Assembly (NCBI GenBank): GCA_049999725.1
Contig: JBNGIS010035095.1
Location: forward strand, 1-55,622
From: Haplomitrium mnioides
Taxonomy: Eukaryota; Marchantiophyta; Haplomitriopsida; Calobryales
Reading direction: 5' to 3'
Length of the DNA stretch: 55,622 nucleotides
The notes under the pieces are model-generated. The model was not told where the DNA came from. It saw only the letters and a program-made list of their open reading frames with translations, and ran no database searches. A program made the translations under genes and the position numbers. Within the stretch, counting starts at the first letter, position 1. Each line of letters opens with the position of its first letter. Positions 31,501 to 41,708 of this stretch are shown here, piece by piece.

Positions 31501-34500
31501 GAGAGACCAATAACTCCAGTTCAATGTCTTACCACATGGAAACGCTACGGGGACCAGGTATAATGACTTTCCTCTGACACCCACCACACCTACAATTTCC
31601 TGGGAGAGAAACCATTAACTGTCAGACACCTTCATTGTAGACCGTATGTTCAAGTAGTTGAGTAAGAAATCTCCCGACTCACTTGGCTACAAACCCCAAT
31701 GCTGAATCAGGGCGGTTCAATCCTCACGCCACCCATCAGACATGTTTAACCAGGTGCTCAGAACAGGATTCCCATGAAGCTCGACACCATTATCCCACTG
31801 GGGAACCCGGAACTGGGGACCCTGAATACCTATTATCAGGGGATAAATGCCAGTACAGCTAGTACTCCACTATCATGGTCAGTGCTAGGCATCATCATGA
31901 CTGAGTTTTCCCTTTACTTCCGGAATGTGGTAGAAACTCAGTATGAAGATTAACTAGGACCTGCTGTTGGGAACTGACGAAACCAGCAGGAAGTTGTGGC
32001 AGCTTGTCACTGCTACACATGATGAGGCTGAATAGTCTGAAACTTTGTGTCTAACACCACATTGTGAAGGCTGCACTCTATGTGTGCACAGTTGTGATGT
32101 GTGTCAGTTTTTCCTAGACTACTGCAGCTTCCATTTATTTGTTTTTGTGGTTAGTTCTACTCTCTGCAATTTCATAAATATATTATTCAGTGACTATAGG
32201 GGATGTTCTGCATCCAAGTAGTCACCAGTGATGTGCTTCATGTGCTATGTTCCAATCACTAGCCTTTCAGTAGGCCTCACTGAGAGTTATTCTCTTGGAT
32301 GTCTGTTTCACAAGATCAAGTTAAAGTGAATTGAATGATGTCACAAGGTGATGTTTGAGAGTTGACAGATTTTGATTAGTTTGGATTTTTGGTGGAGTGC
32401 TAGGCATCATCATGACTGAGTTTTCCTGTTACTTCCCGAAAGTGGCAGAAACTCAGTACGAAGATTAATCAGGACCTGCTGTTGGGAACTGTGAAACCAA
32501 CAGGAAGTTGTGGCAGCTTGTCACTGCTACATGATGAAGCTGAATAGTCTGAAACTTTGTGTCTGACACCACATTGTGAAGGCTGCACTCTATGTGTGTG
32601 CAGTTATGATGTGTGTAGGTTTTTCGTACACTATTGCAGCTTCCATTTATTTGTGTTTGTGGTTATTTCTACTCTCCACAACTTCATAACTATATTATTC
32701 AGTGACTTTAGTGGATGTTCTGCATCCAAGTAGTCACCAGTGACGTGCTGCTTCATGTGCTATGTCCAGGGTGCAGAAGGTGCCAATCACTAACCTTTCA
32801 CTAGACCTCTCTGAGAGTTATTCTCTTGGATGTCTGCCTCACAAGATCAAACTAAAGTGAAATGAATGATGTCGCAAGCTGATCCTTGAGAGTTGACAGA
32901 TTTTGATTAGTTTGAATTCTTGGTGGAGTGCTAGGCGTCATCCTGACTGAGTTTTCCCTTCTGGAAGTGGCAGAAACTCAGTATGAAGATTGATCAAGAC
33001 CTGCTGTCGGGAACTGATGAAACCAGCAGGAAGTTGTGGCAGTTTGTCACTGCTACACATGATGAGGCTGAATAGTCTGAAACTCTGTGTCTGACACCAC
33101 ATTGTGAAGGCGTGGCGCAGTTGTGATGGGTGTAGGTTTTTCCTAGACTATTCGCAGCTTCCATTTATTTGTTTTTGTGGTTAGTTTTACTCTCCACAAT
33201 TTCATAACTATATTATTCAGTGTATATATATATTAAGGTCATGCCATTTCGGCTCATGCCTTTTGTGAAGCTGGCCAGAAGCATGTCACCTACATCCTCA
33301 CACTGTCTCCCACAGCCTCCGGATATCACTTGCAAATAAGTAGTGTGGAGAGACTTGAGTCCCTAATTGATTGTGGTTCTCGGCACCCTACAGATGAAGA
33401 TGTACTGGCACGAGATTTTCTTAAATTCTCTGACAAAGAGGGATAACAACAAGATACACCATTGGAGATTTGGTGGCCTTTTTGGTGACTATCAATATAC
33501 ATGGGCACTTCTTGGCTATTAGAGTGATTGTTTAGAGTTTGAGTTTAAGTGCATTGCTTCATGGGTGGGCTTGACCCACCCCTCTTAGGCAGAGGAAACC
33601 TCCAGTATGGCTACTGTAACTCACGGGTCTGTGGTTTTTTGTCTATGGCTCTTTTTGTTTGTTACTACTTTGCTTGCATCTCGCTGCATGTTGTACTCAG
33701 TCCCTGTTGCCTTTGGGCTGGTTGGGACTTAAATCATCAATTTATTCATTCATGTCAAAAACTGAAGTTCCTTTTTCATGTATGGGCAGGGGTGCCATGG
33801 AGAACAAAAGCCTGAATGTGAGCCTTCTGCACCTTACAATCTGCATACATGTGTATATATTGGTCGTAGAAGTATTTACTTCTGGATTCTGCATGTCATC
33901 AAAATGATATACTGCTTGCTGTTCATGTTCTGTTTGTAGAATATTTCCTGTCAAGTTTTTGCACTGCAATGAAGTAGCATGTACTCTTGTCCTGAATATT
34001 ACTTGGTCCAACATTTTATAAAGTCGGTAAAATCATGCAGATTTTCAATTCAAAACTTGTGTTGGCAACTCCGGAGACTGCAACAGATGCAGACTATGCT
34101 TCAATTGAAGGTGTCATTGGCCATGAGGTTTGTTCATTTAGTATCTCCCTAACTTGTATTTCAAAGCTCAAGTATCTCTGTTTCAAGCATCTAACTTGCA
34201 GCCTATGTTGTGTGGGTTTTGGATGATTGGCTATACAATCTTCAGTATTTTCACAACTGGACTGGTAACAGGTTAGTAAAATCTTCTCACACTCTTTTCT
34301 GTGAATTTTTTGTAGACACGTTTGCTTCAAAATTAGTGGATGTCTCACTGTTCGTATTTTTGGCTAGCAGCTGTGACTGCGTGCTACACTTCTCCTTTTA
34401 GTTTGAATTGTAAATGTGGAACATGTCAGGGATAAATGTTTTTAATGTTTTTTTCTGGTATGTGTGAAGGGTCACATGCCGAGATTGGTTCCAACTTAGC

Positions 34501-37500
34501 CTCAAAGAGGGATTGACCGTATTCAGGGACCAGGTGGGGCATTTTTATCCTAACAACACTTTCTGTTTCTGAACTTTGGAAGATGGTCCTTGAGCTGTGT
34601 ATCTCATATACAATTCTGTGTCTATTTGTTTTCATGTAGGAGTTCTCTTGTGACATGGGAAGTCGGGCAGTAAATAGAATTGGAGATGTACTGTATTTGA
34701 GGAGCTCACAATTTTCCCAGGTATAAAAACATGTCTGGAGAGCTATGGCTAGGGTCAGTTGGTGGGATGATTATGCTGCAAACTGTGAAAGCTAGCATGT
34801 ACTTTCATTGCATCTATCAATTTGTAGTAGAGCTTCCAAATCAATAGCCGTTTATGAAATGTCTGCCTGATTCCAGGATGCAGGTCCTATGGCACATCCA
34901 GTCCGCCCACACTCCTACATCAAGGTATGGAATTTATCTGCTTAAATTTACATGTTCATTTTTCCTTTTAACCTGTTCAATTGTGGTATCGACTGACTGT
35001 TATTGAGTCCGGGGATGCTTAAATTTTGAGGCCCTGCAGCATTTGTGTATATACATTTCAGTATTTTCCTTCAGTGAGCAATTGAATGATATGAACCACC
35101 AACAGTGTTGCTAATAACAACTTTATGGCAATAACAACTGTCTAATTTATTTTTCCTTGGTTTGATTTTATGGTGCAAGATGGACAATTTTTACACAGGT
35201 ATTCTGCACGCCTTGGCAGCAATTTTTTCTTAGAACCTACTGATTGTGTTGAATCATATCTGTACTTTCAGTCAATTTGTTCCATTATATAACAGTTCCT
35301 TTGTTTAGATTGTATACCCAATGCTTGTATACTGACTCTGTGGGCTTGGTTGCATGAATTCTTGACATCCAGCGACTGTAAGTACCTCTGTTCGTGGACT
35401 CTGTTGTTGTTTCTTAGAGTATGAGCTTTGATATGTCATGAAACTTCCCTACTATTACTATGCATTGCTGGCTTATAAATTTGAGTTAAGATTATGTGCA
35501 GAGTATAGGCAGAAGACAGTAGGAAGGCTACAGATCCTTTTCTTTGAAAATCAAGGAAAAGAAAACTTTTCTTTAGAATAGTTATATGGAATCTAGCTGC
35601 TAATTTTTTGTTCAAAATGTTGCCGAAAATCTTTTTTAAAAAGTCTGATTCAGAAGAGTATATAGTTTATTCTCTGTATTGCAGTAGTTGTGATGTGTAG
35701 AGGTTTTCCTAGTCTGGCAACTTCCATTTATTTTTGTGTGTAGTTTGTTTTGCTCTCCACGTCTTCATGCTATATATTTTAGTTTGTTGGTGACCAGCTG
35801 ACTAGATTTTTCTTCTTTTGTTTGTGTGAACCTGCTCTGCTCACTTTGACGGAATCAATCTTCAGGTTTATGAAAAGGTGACCCTCTGTTTCCACGCTTG
35901 AATCTTCGGCTTCGAAATTGGTTTTTGTATAACTGGTATTATCTCTTAGGCTTCGAAATTGGTTTTTGTATAACTGGTATTATCAGTTTTTAGTCTGCTT
36001 ATATCTTTTAAATTGATTTTGGCAGGGCGCAGAAGTGGTTCGCATGTACCACACGTTGTTAGGCAAAGAAGGCTTTAGGAAGGTTTGTTTCATTCCCCAG
36101 ATAGCAATAGCTTTTAATTGAGTTGGCAGGGATTCGTAATTCAACCTGGAAAGTGTGTGATAGAAAGATTAAGAAATCTAGCTACTTGTCCTGTTTCTGA
36201 TGAGTCATTCTCCTGTAGGGTATGGATCTATATTTTCAACGCCATGATGGTCAAGCTGTGACATGCGAGGACTTCATGGCGGCCATGTTTGATGCAAACA
36301 ATGTGCAGTTCCCGACTTTTCCTTTGTGGTAGGTTTTAGCATCTTCTACATATCCATGGCATTAGTTGTATATTCTATTTTTTGTCCTTTTTAATTCCCA
36401 TTCTTAGTAAAAAATTTCTCATTGGTTGCTAACAGGTACTCACAAGCTGGAACACCTGTAGTCACTGTTACTACCAGCTATGATTCAGATGCTCAACTGT
36501 TCAAAATTAAGGCCAGGTAAGGAAAATTCGACACAAAATTATGTCAATGTGTGTTTCGTTTTGGTCTGTATCAGTCTTTTTCCGCTGTATAGAGACAACA
36601 TTGAGTTGAATATTTGGATTCAATGCAGACAAGAGGTACCTCCAACGCCAGGACAGCCTGAGAAAGAGCCAATGTTGATACCTTTGGCAGTTGGTCTTCT
36701 AGATTCTCAAGGACATGATCTTCTTCTTACGAGTGTGCTTGATGGTGACTCCAATATCTCTCTAAAAGATGCAGCTGGAAATCCAGTGGCAACAGCTGTT
36801 CTGCACCTTGTAAAGGTTAGTCTTACAGACTGCATGTATAACAGAAATTTTGAGAGGTCTGGTTTGTTATTTGATTGCTTATTGAGATCTGTAAATGGTG
36901 GTTACTCCTTTCGCTGTGCAGGCTGAGCATGAATTTACCTTTAAAGGTATCTCAGGGAAACCACTACCATCAATTCTTCGGAATTTCAGTGCTCCTATCA
37001 GACTGGTTTCAGATATCACAGACGATGATCTTCTATTTTTGCTTGCCCATGACTCAGATGCATTCAACCGGTTTGTACCTGTAGCCCAGGTTCTACTACT
37101 ACATTCATCAAAGTCAAATGTATTGTAAAAGTATCTTGACCATGACAAGTTTGGATTTTACTCTTTATGATCTCCTGTCAGATGGGAAGCTGGCCAGATA
37201 CTTGGTCGGAAAGTGTTGCTTGACCTGGTTTCCTCAGTACAACGTGGAGAGCCGCTTGTTGCCAACTCACGTTTCATAGAAGCTCTGCGAAGTGTTCTTC
37301 TGGATAAATCTCTGGATAAGGTACGACGAGGTGCATGTGCATTACGTGGCATGTATCTAGTCGCCTGCTTGCATATGATACTGATAGAGAGATCTTTTCT
37401 TATGGCAGGAGTTCATTTCAAAAGCAATCACCCTCCCAGGTGAAAATGAGCTTGTTGATCTGATGGATGTTGCTGATCCTGATGCCATTCACACAGCTCG

Positions 37501-39180
37501 TAAATATATCATCAAAGAGATCGCTTCGAGCCTCCGTCACGAACTATTGCTAGCGGTCTGCACACATCCATCTAACTGGTGTTTGAAATTGTAAACCTGT
37601 TCATAATTGTAGGTCCTCCTGCGTGGTTTGTGCTAAATAATTTGACCTGTTCAATGTATTGTCCGGGTTTTGTAGGAGCTGCTCTTACTTTAAAGTGTGA
37701 ATTCAGTATAGAGAACATTCTGTCGGGAAGCTTTCTTAATTTTGTTGCTGCATGGTAAACTGCTTTTACCACGAACTGTCTTGATACTAACAATATAAAC
37801 ACCATTTTCACGTTTGAAAGGTAGAGAACAACAGAAGTGTTGAGGCATATGATCCCAATCATAAGAGCAGGTCAAGACGAACATTGAAGAACACGGCTCT
37901 TGGTATGTAAGACAAATGGTCTTTTGTCCATCAGCCCTTGGAAGTTCTCTTTAAAAGAACAACGGAACTAGCTTACTAAACTAGCTTTCTATGCAAATGG
38001 TCTTTGGTGTATCAGCCCTAGAAAGTTCTCTTTCAAAGCACAATTGAACTGGTTTTCTGTGTTGCTTTCTCAGTATACCTGGGCTCATTAGACGATCCGG
38101 AAATCACGGCATTAGCTCTAAAGGAGTATAAAACAGCAACCAATATGTCAGAGCAGTTTTCAGCTATGGTTGCTGTGTGTCAAAATCCTGGTGATGCACG
38201 AACAAAAGTACTTTCTGACTTTTATGATCAATGGAAAGATGATGCCCTGGTATTTCCTATCACTCTTCCCCATCATGTGACCAATGGTGCTAACGTGTGG
38301 GGTGCACTGCCTTAATTCTGATATCTTGTTAAAAAAAATGATATTATTACCACCAACCAGTTGACAGTTTTTTTTATGATTTCCAAATTTTTCTCAAAGG
38401 ACTCTCATGTTCCATGGTCCCGCTGCACAGGTGACGAACAAATGGCTAGCTTTGCAAGCTGCATCCGACATACCAGGAAATGTTGAGAATGTCCGCAAAT
38501 TGATGGACCATCCAGCATTTGATATAAAAAATCCCAATAAGGTGGAAATGCAAACTTTTGCAATGGCAATCAATTTGATATGCATGCCATCTTTAGGAGG
38601 TGATATAGTACGTCTGTTTTTTGTATATTTATCAAGGGGTCAAACTAATATATAGTTTTGTCCGGTTGAGCTTGTTCCTTTTGCAGGTGTACTCTCTGAT
38701 TGGAGGGTTTCGGGCCTCGCTTGTGAATTTCCATCATAAGGATGGTTCAGGATACAAATTTCTTGGTGATGTTGTAATTCAGCTCGACAAGTTGAATCCA
38801 CAGGTGAAGACCAAATGTCTATTATCCATTACTCAAAATGAGTTTTTGCTGAAACATTCCTAATTGCTTTTCTAGAAACATTCATAAATTTGATGGTATT
38901 GAGCTTTGCAGGTTGCATCACGGATGGTGTTATCATTTTCTAGGTGGAAAAAATTTGATGAGGAAAGACAAGCCTTTTCAAAGGTGTGTGATACATACCC
39001 AAGTTTTCTGCAGCTCCTTGAATTTGGCTGACACTGGTTATACTTCAATTGAACGTGTGGATTCTGTAGTTTCTAAATGTTGGTATACCGTTGAAACAGG
39101 AACAACTGGAGCGAATTACCAAATCAGAGGGGTTGTCGGACAACGTCTTTGAAATCGCCTCTAAAAGTTTAGCTTCATAG
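25465..39180 (+). CDS. MPA1: M1-family (PepN-like) aminopeptidase, at least 30 coding exons
   Basis: Secure exons run from 26520 to the stop at 39178-39180 and give 920 residues. They are 26520-26675, 26873-26948, 27191-27267, 27365-27478, 27606-27683, 27821-27928, 28170-28382, 28495-28556, 33790-33817, 34041-34127, 34246-34271, 34470-34533, 34640-34720, 34877-34924, 35180-35198, 35373-35377, 35866-35877, 36026-36082, 36219-36328, 36436-36516, 36629-36815, 36922-37070, 37182-37320, 37409-37555, 37821-37902, 38074-38249, 38431-38541, 38687-38803, 38912-38983 and 39100-39180. Upstream exons 25465-25596 and 26243-26290 join in frame and look like a transit peptide (Ser/Arg rich), but the ATG is not found. 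The enzyme removes N-terminal amino acids. It shows the GAMEN exopeptidase motif, the zinc site [11 protein letters not shown] with the third ligand in KEGLTVF 18 residues later, and the catalytic tyrosine in VYEKGAEV. The closest relative I know is Arabidopsis At1g63770 (MPA1, needed for meiosis). The gene is convergent with RbcX. Confidence 0.95.
25948..26082 (-). mobile_element. 5'-truncated LINE tail with target-site duplication
   Basis: Minus-strand sequence ends '...gtttgctttcggtcaaaaaaaac', with an interrupted A-tail (T run at 25948-25962 on the plus strand) and AATAAA upstream of it. This is the usual 3' end of plant L1-type elements. It is flanked by 17-base direct repeats with one mismatch (25931-25947 and 26083-26099). 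The 135-base insert lies in an aminopeptidase intron. Confidence 0.8.
27950..28185 (+). repeat. Tandem duplication carrying a splice acceptor
   Basis: Unit 1 (27950-28052) and unit 2 (28053-28185) both start 'cctatgactctgat' and end 'cttggacaggatgg[t/c]aagcactt'. Unit 2 contains the real acceptor and the first 16 bases of exon 28170-28382. Unit 1 has a decoy acceptor ending at 28038. The decoy reads GATG|GTAAGC, where a C-to-T change creates a donor-like GT. Confidence 0.85.
29380..30295 (+). repeat. Duplicated ~150-base segment ahead of array units 1 and 2
   Basis: The segment 'ggccctgatctag...catgggtacgaaattatttccctg...ggtggacgggccctcatgtt...gcatatggttgaaaac' at about 29397-29540 recurs at about 30092-30238 with a few substitutions. 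It precedes the first two array units, but not the later ones. Confidence 0.8.
29600..33222 (+). repeat. Degenerate tandem array of ~0.5-kb units
   Basis: Five and a half copies of a unit of about 505-540 bases recur. Landmarks in order are 'ggatgttctgcatccaagtag', 'gacctctctgagagttattct', 'gagttgacagattttgatta', 'aggacctgctgttgggaact', 'ctgacaccacattgtgaa' and 'gtaggtttttcctaga'. Starts are near 29603, 30300, 30835, 32188 and 32698, with a second-half-only copy from about 31866. No open frame spans a unit. All copies have the same orientation. Confidence 0.88.
31305..31865. other. Foreign ~560-base insertion in array unit 3
   Basis: Array similarity stops after 'gtaggtttttcctag' near 31303 and resumes at 'agtgctaggcatcatcatg' near 31880. 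The intervening segment resembles no other part of the array. I saw no terminal inverted repeat, coding frame or poly-A tail in it. Confidence 0.6.
33237..33520 (+). pseudogene. Coding-like relic inside the long intron
   Basis: A plus-strand frame from 33237 runs about 70 codons without a stop. It begins [16 protein letters not shown], contains [12 protein letters not shown] and [19 protein letters not shown], and ends FLKFSDKEG at a TAA. The reading continues past the stop with [10 protein letters not shown], then in another frame [12 protein letters not shown]. Composition is protein-like and one stop plus one frameshift break it. I do not recognise the family. It could be a captured exon of an unrelated gene. 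Confidence 0.4.
35180..35198 (+). CDS. 19-nt exon MDNFYT of the aminopeptidase
   Basis: Acceptor GTGCAAG and donor ACACAG|GTATTC bound a 19-base exon ending in phase 1. The preceding exon ends HSYIK. This short exon supplies MDNFYT plus the first base of the next codon, as the conserved family sequence requires. Confidence 0.88.
35373..35377 (+). CDS. 5-nt microexon (CGACT) of the aminopeptidase
   Basis: Sequence tccag|cgact|gtaagta gives a consensus acceptor and a near-perfect donor. Five bases exactly repair the phase between the 19-nt and 12-nt exons, yielding FYT-A-T-VYEK. Relatives have YTVTVYEK or a close variant at this place. No other 5-base solution with both splice borders was noticed between 35199 and 35865. 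Confidence 0.82.
35686..35785 (+). repeat. Stray copy of the intron-array unit tail
   Basis: The segment 'tgatgtgtagaggttttcctag...cttccatttatttttgtg...ctccacgtcttcatgctatatatttt' matches the tail of the 29.6-33.2 kb array unit with small differences. It lies alone in the intron between the 5-nt and 12-nt microexons, about 2.5 kb from the array. Confidence 0.78.
35866..35877 (+). CDS. 12-nt microexon VYEK with the catalytic tyrosine
   Basis: The exon GTTTATGAAAAG lies between acceptor AATCTTCAG and donor GTGACC. It encodes VYEK and continues into GAEVVRMY at 36026. In PepN-type M1 peptidases the tyrosine of this motif stabilises the transition state, so an exon of four codons carries an essential residue. 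Confidence 0.9.
35909..35984 (+). repeat. Short tandem duplication, 40-base period
   Basis: The segment starting 'ggcttcgaaattggttttt' occurs twice in direct succession (35909 and 35949) in the intron after the VYEK microexon. It is nearly perfect and so recent. Confidence 0.85.
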
Positions 39181-39515
39181 ATTCCTATCTGTCTATGGGC
39201 ACGAGAACAATGCCTCAGAACTTCATTGAATTATTCGCATCATCAATGGTACTCAAAGAAAAAGGGCTTTACTTTCAATAAATAGGAAAATAATTGCGAC
39301 TGGAAATGACTATGTTTTTCAAGTAAGCGAAATGAAAATTTGGTACAACATTTAAATTAATATCCGCGACGTTTATTAATACTAGTAATAATCTCGGAAG
39401 GCCGATTGTAAAATTGCCAAAAACAGAGGAGCACAATGTCGTCGTGGAAAGAACATGAATGAGATACATCTGCACCAATATGGCACATTCAATGAACACT
39501 ACCGTGAATTGAACT
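39181..39515. terminator. Shared 3' region of aminopeptidase and RbcX
   Basis: The 335 bases between convergent stop codons include AATAAA on the plus strand (about 39278) and on the minus strand (TTTATT, about 39373). The two transcripts probably overlap at their 3' ends. No gene was seen. Confidence 0.5.
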
Positions 39516-40710
39516 TCACATTCCCCTCAACGGCGGTCTCTCGAAATCATCACCGTTTGACGTCAATTTGACGGTCTGAATGAGCCTTTCCCGCAGCAAT
39601 TCCAAATTTTGATCAGCTATTGCTTGATGCATCTTCGTGTGATTGTACTTCTGCAGTTTAAACCCACATCATCATCAGAACACTTCCATCTGGCAGACCC
39701 CGGAATTTTCACCTCCTTGCGCAGCATGCGTTGAATGGCAACGGACGGCGTACCTTCACCCATTTGTTAAACAAATGCAGTCTCGTTACCATCACTCTTT
39801 CCCCAAGCTCCTGGCGTTCCTGTTTTCAAAGACATCATCATGAGAGAACTCGTGGCATGGTATATAATCCACTGCCGCAACAATTGACAATTTTTGAAAG
39901 CTTCACCTTCACAAGAACCCGAATGAATAATTTGCTGTCCTGTGGCTTGTTGTTCACAACAAAACTGCACATCGACCACAGTAACAAACCGTGAAAAATA
40001 GCTACCTCTCCACGTAACTGTAACCCAGAGAGTCCATGCTGAAAAAGAATAACGTACTTGTAAAACCAAGCATACTGGTGAGGATTCATTTCAGAGAGCT
40101 GCGCAAGTACGGTCTTCACTGCCTTGTAAGTAAAATAGTCCAAGAGATGCTGCAAGCCACGGGAACAATATTCCCGAAAATATAAGCATGAAAATCGTGT
40201 CTCTGTAGTCCAAAAACTTGTTAGAAAAAGCTCGACTCAGTATTTAAACTAAAACTCTCCACTGACTTTGGCGTGAATCTCGCGATTTACGTTCTCATGA
40301 TGAGAGCACTACCGAGACGAAAGACGAACCTTCTCGACATCATCAAAAGTCTCCTCATACTGACCGCCAAACTCACTCACAACCAGTGGAGCCCGATGCG
40401 AGTACTCTCCAATTTTACCGCGGGGCACCACACTCGATAGCGCTCGCGCAGTCATGCGCGAATCTTGCCAAGCCATAGTCAGAGAGCTTTGAAGAAGCAA
40501 GCCACGTTTCCTAGCATTACCAGACCTGCTTTTCGCACTGCCTGCTACACGAGGTCTAACTAATCCGTTCAAGCTTCTTACAGTAAATCTTGTGCCACCT
40601 CTGCGGCTTGAATCCTCTTCCAATGTCCACGGTCCTACCAACGATTTCCCTACCACCGCTGTCGTCAACACTCCACCCGTCATCCCGCTCTCACCAATTT
40701 CTCTTATCAC
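39516..40710 (-). CDS. RBCX: RbcX-type Rubisco assembly chaperone (5 exons, 243 aa)
   Basis: Minus-strand exons are 40710-40330, 40149-40058, 39964-39907, 39819-39754 and 39650-39516. Exon 1 encodes a Ser/Arg-rich leader of about 115 residues, probably a plastid transit peptide, then GGQYEETFDDVEK. Exon 2 gives YFTYKAVKTVLAQLSEMNP and QYAWFYN. Exon 3 gives FVVNNKP and FIRVLVK. Exon 4 gives QELGERVMVTRLHLFNKWVK. Exon 5 gives the tail KMHQAIADQNLELLRERL. These are the helices of RbcX, a homodimer that clamps the C-terminal peptide of the Rubisco large subunit during assembly in the stroma. Junction codons are restored exactly, for example AA|T giving FYN|FVVNN. Start choice lies between the Met at 40710 and another nine codons later. 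Confidence 0.92.
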
Positions 40711-40899
40711 TTACCACAACCAACCTAAACCACCACTCCTTCTCCTTCTTTGAGTAGAATGAAGGAATCCTCGTGGTGTACACAACCAATTCCTCCACCA
40801 AAACTCAACTGAAAAGCTACCACCCCCCCATCGCTCATGCAACACACGAGCATCCTCCAGGCATCTCCAATACCTGCTCCTCCTCCCGATTCCCTGCTC

Positions 40900-40902
<3 letters not shown>

Positions 40903-40934
<32 letters not shown>
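40903..40934. repeat. (CT)16 microsatellite upstream of RbcX
   Basis: A run of sixteen CT dinucleotides lies about 195 bases upstream of the RbcX ATG and reads as GA repeats on its sense strand. Such GA repeats can bind BBR/BPC factors in plants; action here is not shown. Confidence 0.9.
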
Positions 40935-40938
<4 letters not shown>

Positions 40939-40999
40939 TGTCTGTGATGCACATGCGTGCAGGTCTCCTCTCCTCTCGTTATCTATCGTCTCTTGGTAA

Positions 41000-41640
41000 T
41001 ATTATGTTTGCGTTAACTATTTCTACTTAATCCTAATCATACTTAGTTATTCTCCAATTTTACATCTCAACTAAAAGCTTACTACTAAGCAGTCTAAGAT
41101 CTTCCTGCACTTTTCACGAAAAAGTGATTAATTGCCATTTCGCCATGTTGCATATTTCTCGCATGCGCATCAACTCCCCATTTCCTGTAATTTGTCGCCA
41201 ATTAGAGTTCTCCCCCTCAACGAATTGCCGTGTTCTCTCTCGTCATCTGCCGTATCAACCTCAGAAGAGGTAATGTGCATCTCCCAGAAATGTTTGGGCG
41301 AAATTTCTGCGTCTGCCAAAAAATGTCCTCATCAAAATCACACATACTGTAGAACTAGCAACTTTTCAGTACCAACGCGAATAATCCCTGGCACTTTGTA
41401 TACCAATTTGGCGTCACACAACAATACTTCGCAGAAATGTACAGATTGAGAACAGATTAAAGTGCGTGTCGTGTCCGATTCCATAAACTCATCAGCTTCC
41501 GTTGTGCTCAATTCTCAATTTCCGGCTTTACATCTTCGCCAATCTGTGCAAGGCAAGCAATGCGAGGCTCTGCAAGGGCGGCTTCAACTTTTTAAGTTCA
41601 GCTGCTCGTTCCTGAATTTTCATATTGTCGTCGTTCACGT
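41000..41640 (-). other. Gene-poor stretch with weak minus-strand coding-like pieces
   Basis: The minus strand shows short protein-like readings, for example EAALAEPRIACLAQIGED at about 41590-41535, broken by stops. They could be 3' exons or decayed parts of the candidate gene at 42.1-43.3 kb. No family was recognised. Confidence 0.25.
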
Positions 41641-41708
41641 ATCAAGTTAACCAATCTGTACAAACAAAACTCTTGATGTGAATGTGTGAGAAAGCTTTAC
41701 GAAGGCCA

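Larger units (their letters stand above)
28557..33789 (+). other. 5.2-kb intron of the aminopeptidase
   Basis: The donor AAT|GTAAGA and acceptor TGGGCAG|GGGTGCC are required for '[13 protein letters not shown]' to be continuous across them. This intron is many times longer than most others in the gene. It contains a duplicated segment, a tandem array and a coding-like relic, listed separately. Confidence 0.9.

Noticed and set aside
40725-41030. Open frames spanning the CT repeat upstream of RbcX
   Set aside because: They are low-complexity Ser-Leu or Arg-Glu runs from the dinucleotide repeat.
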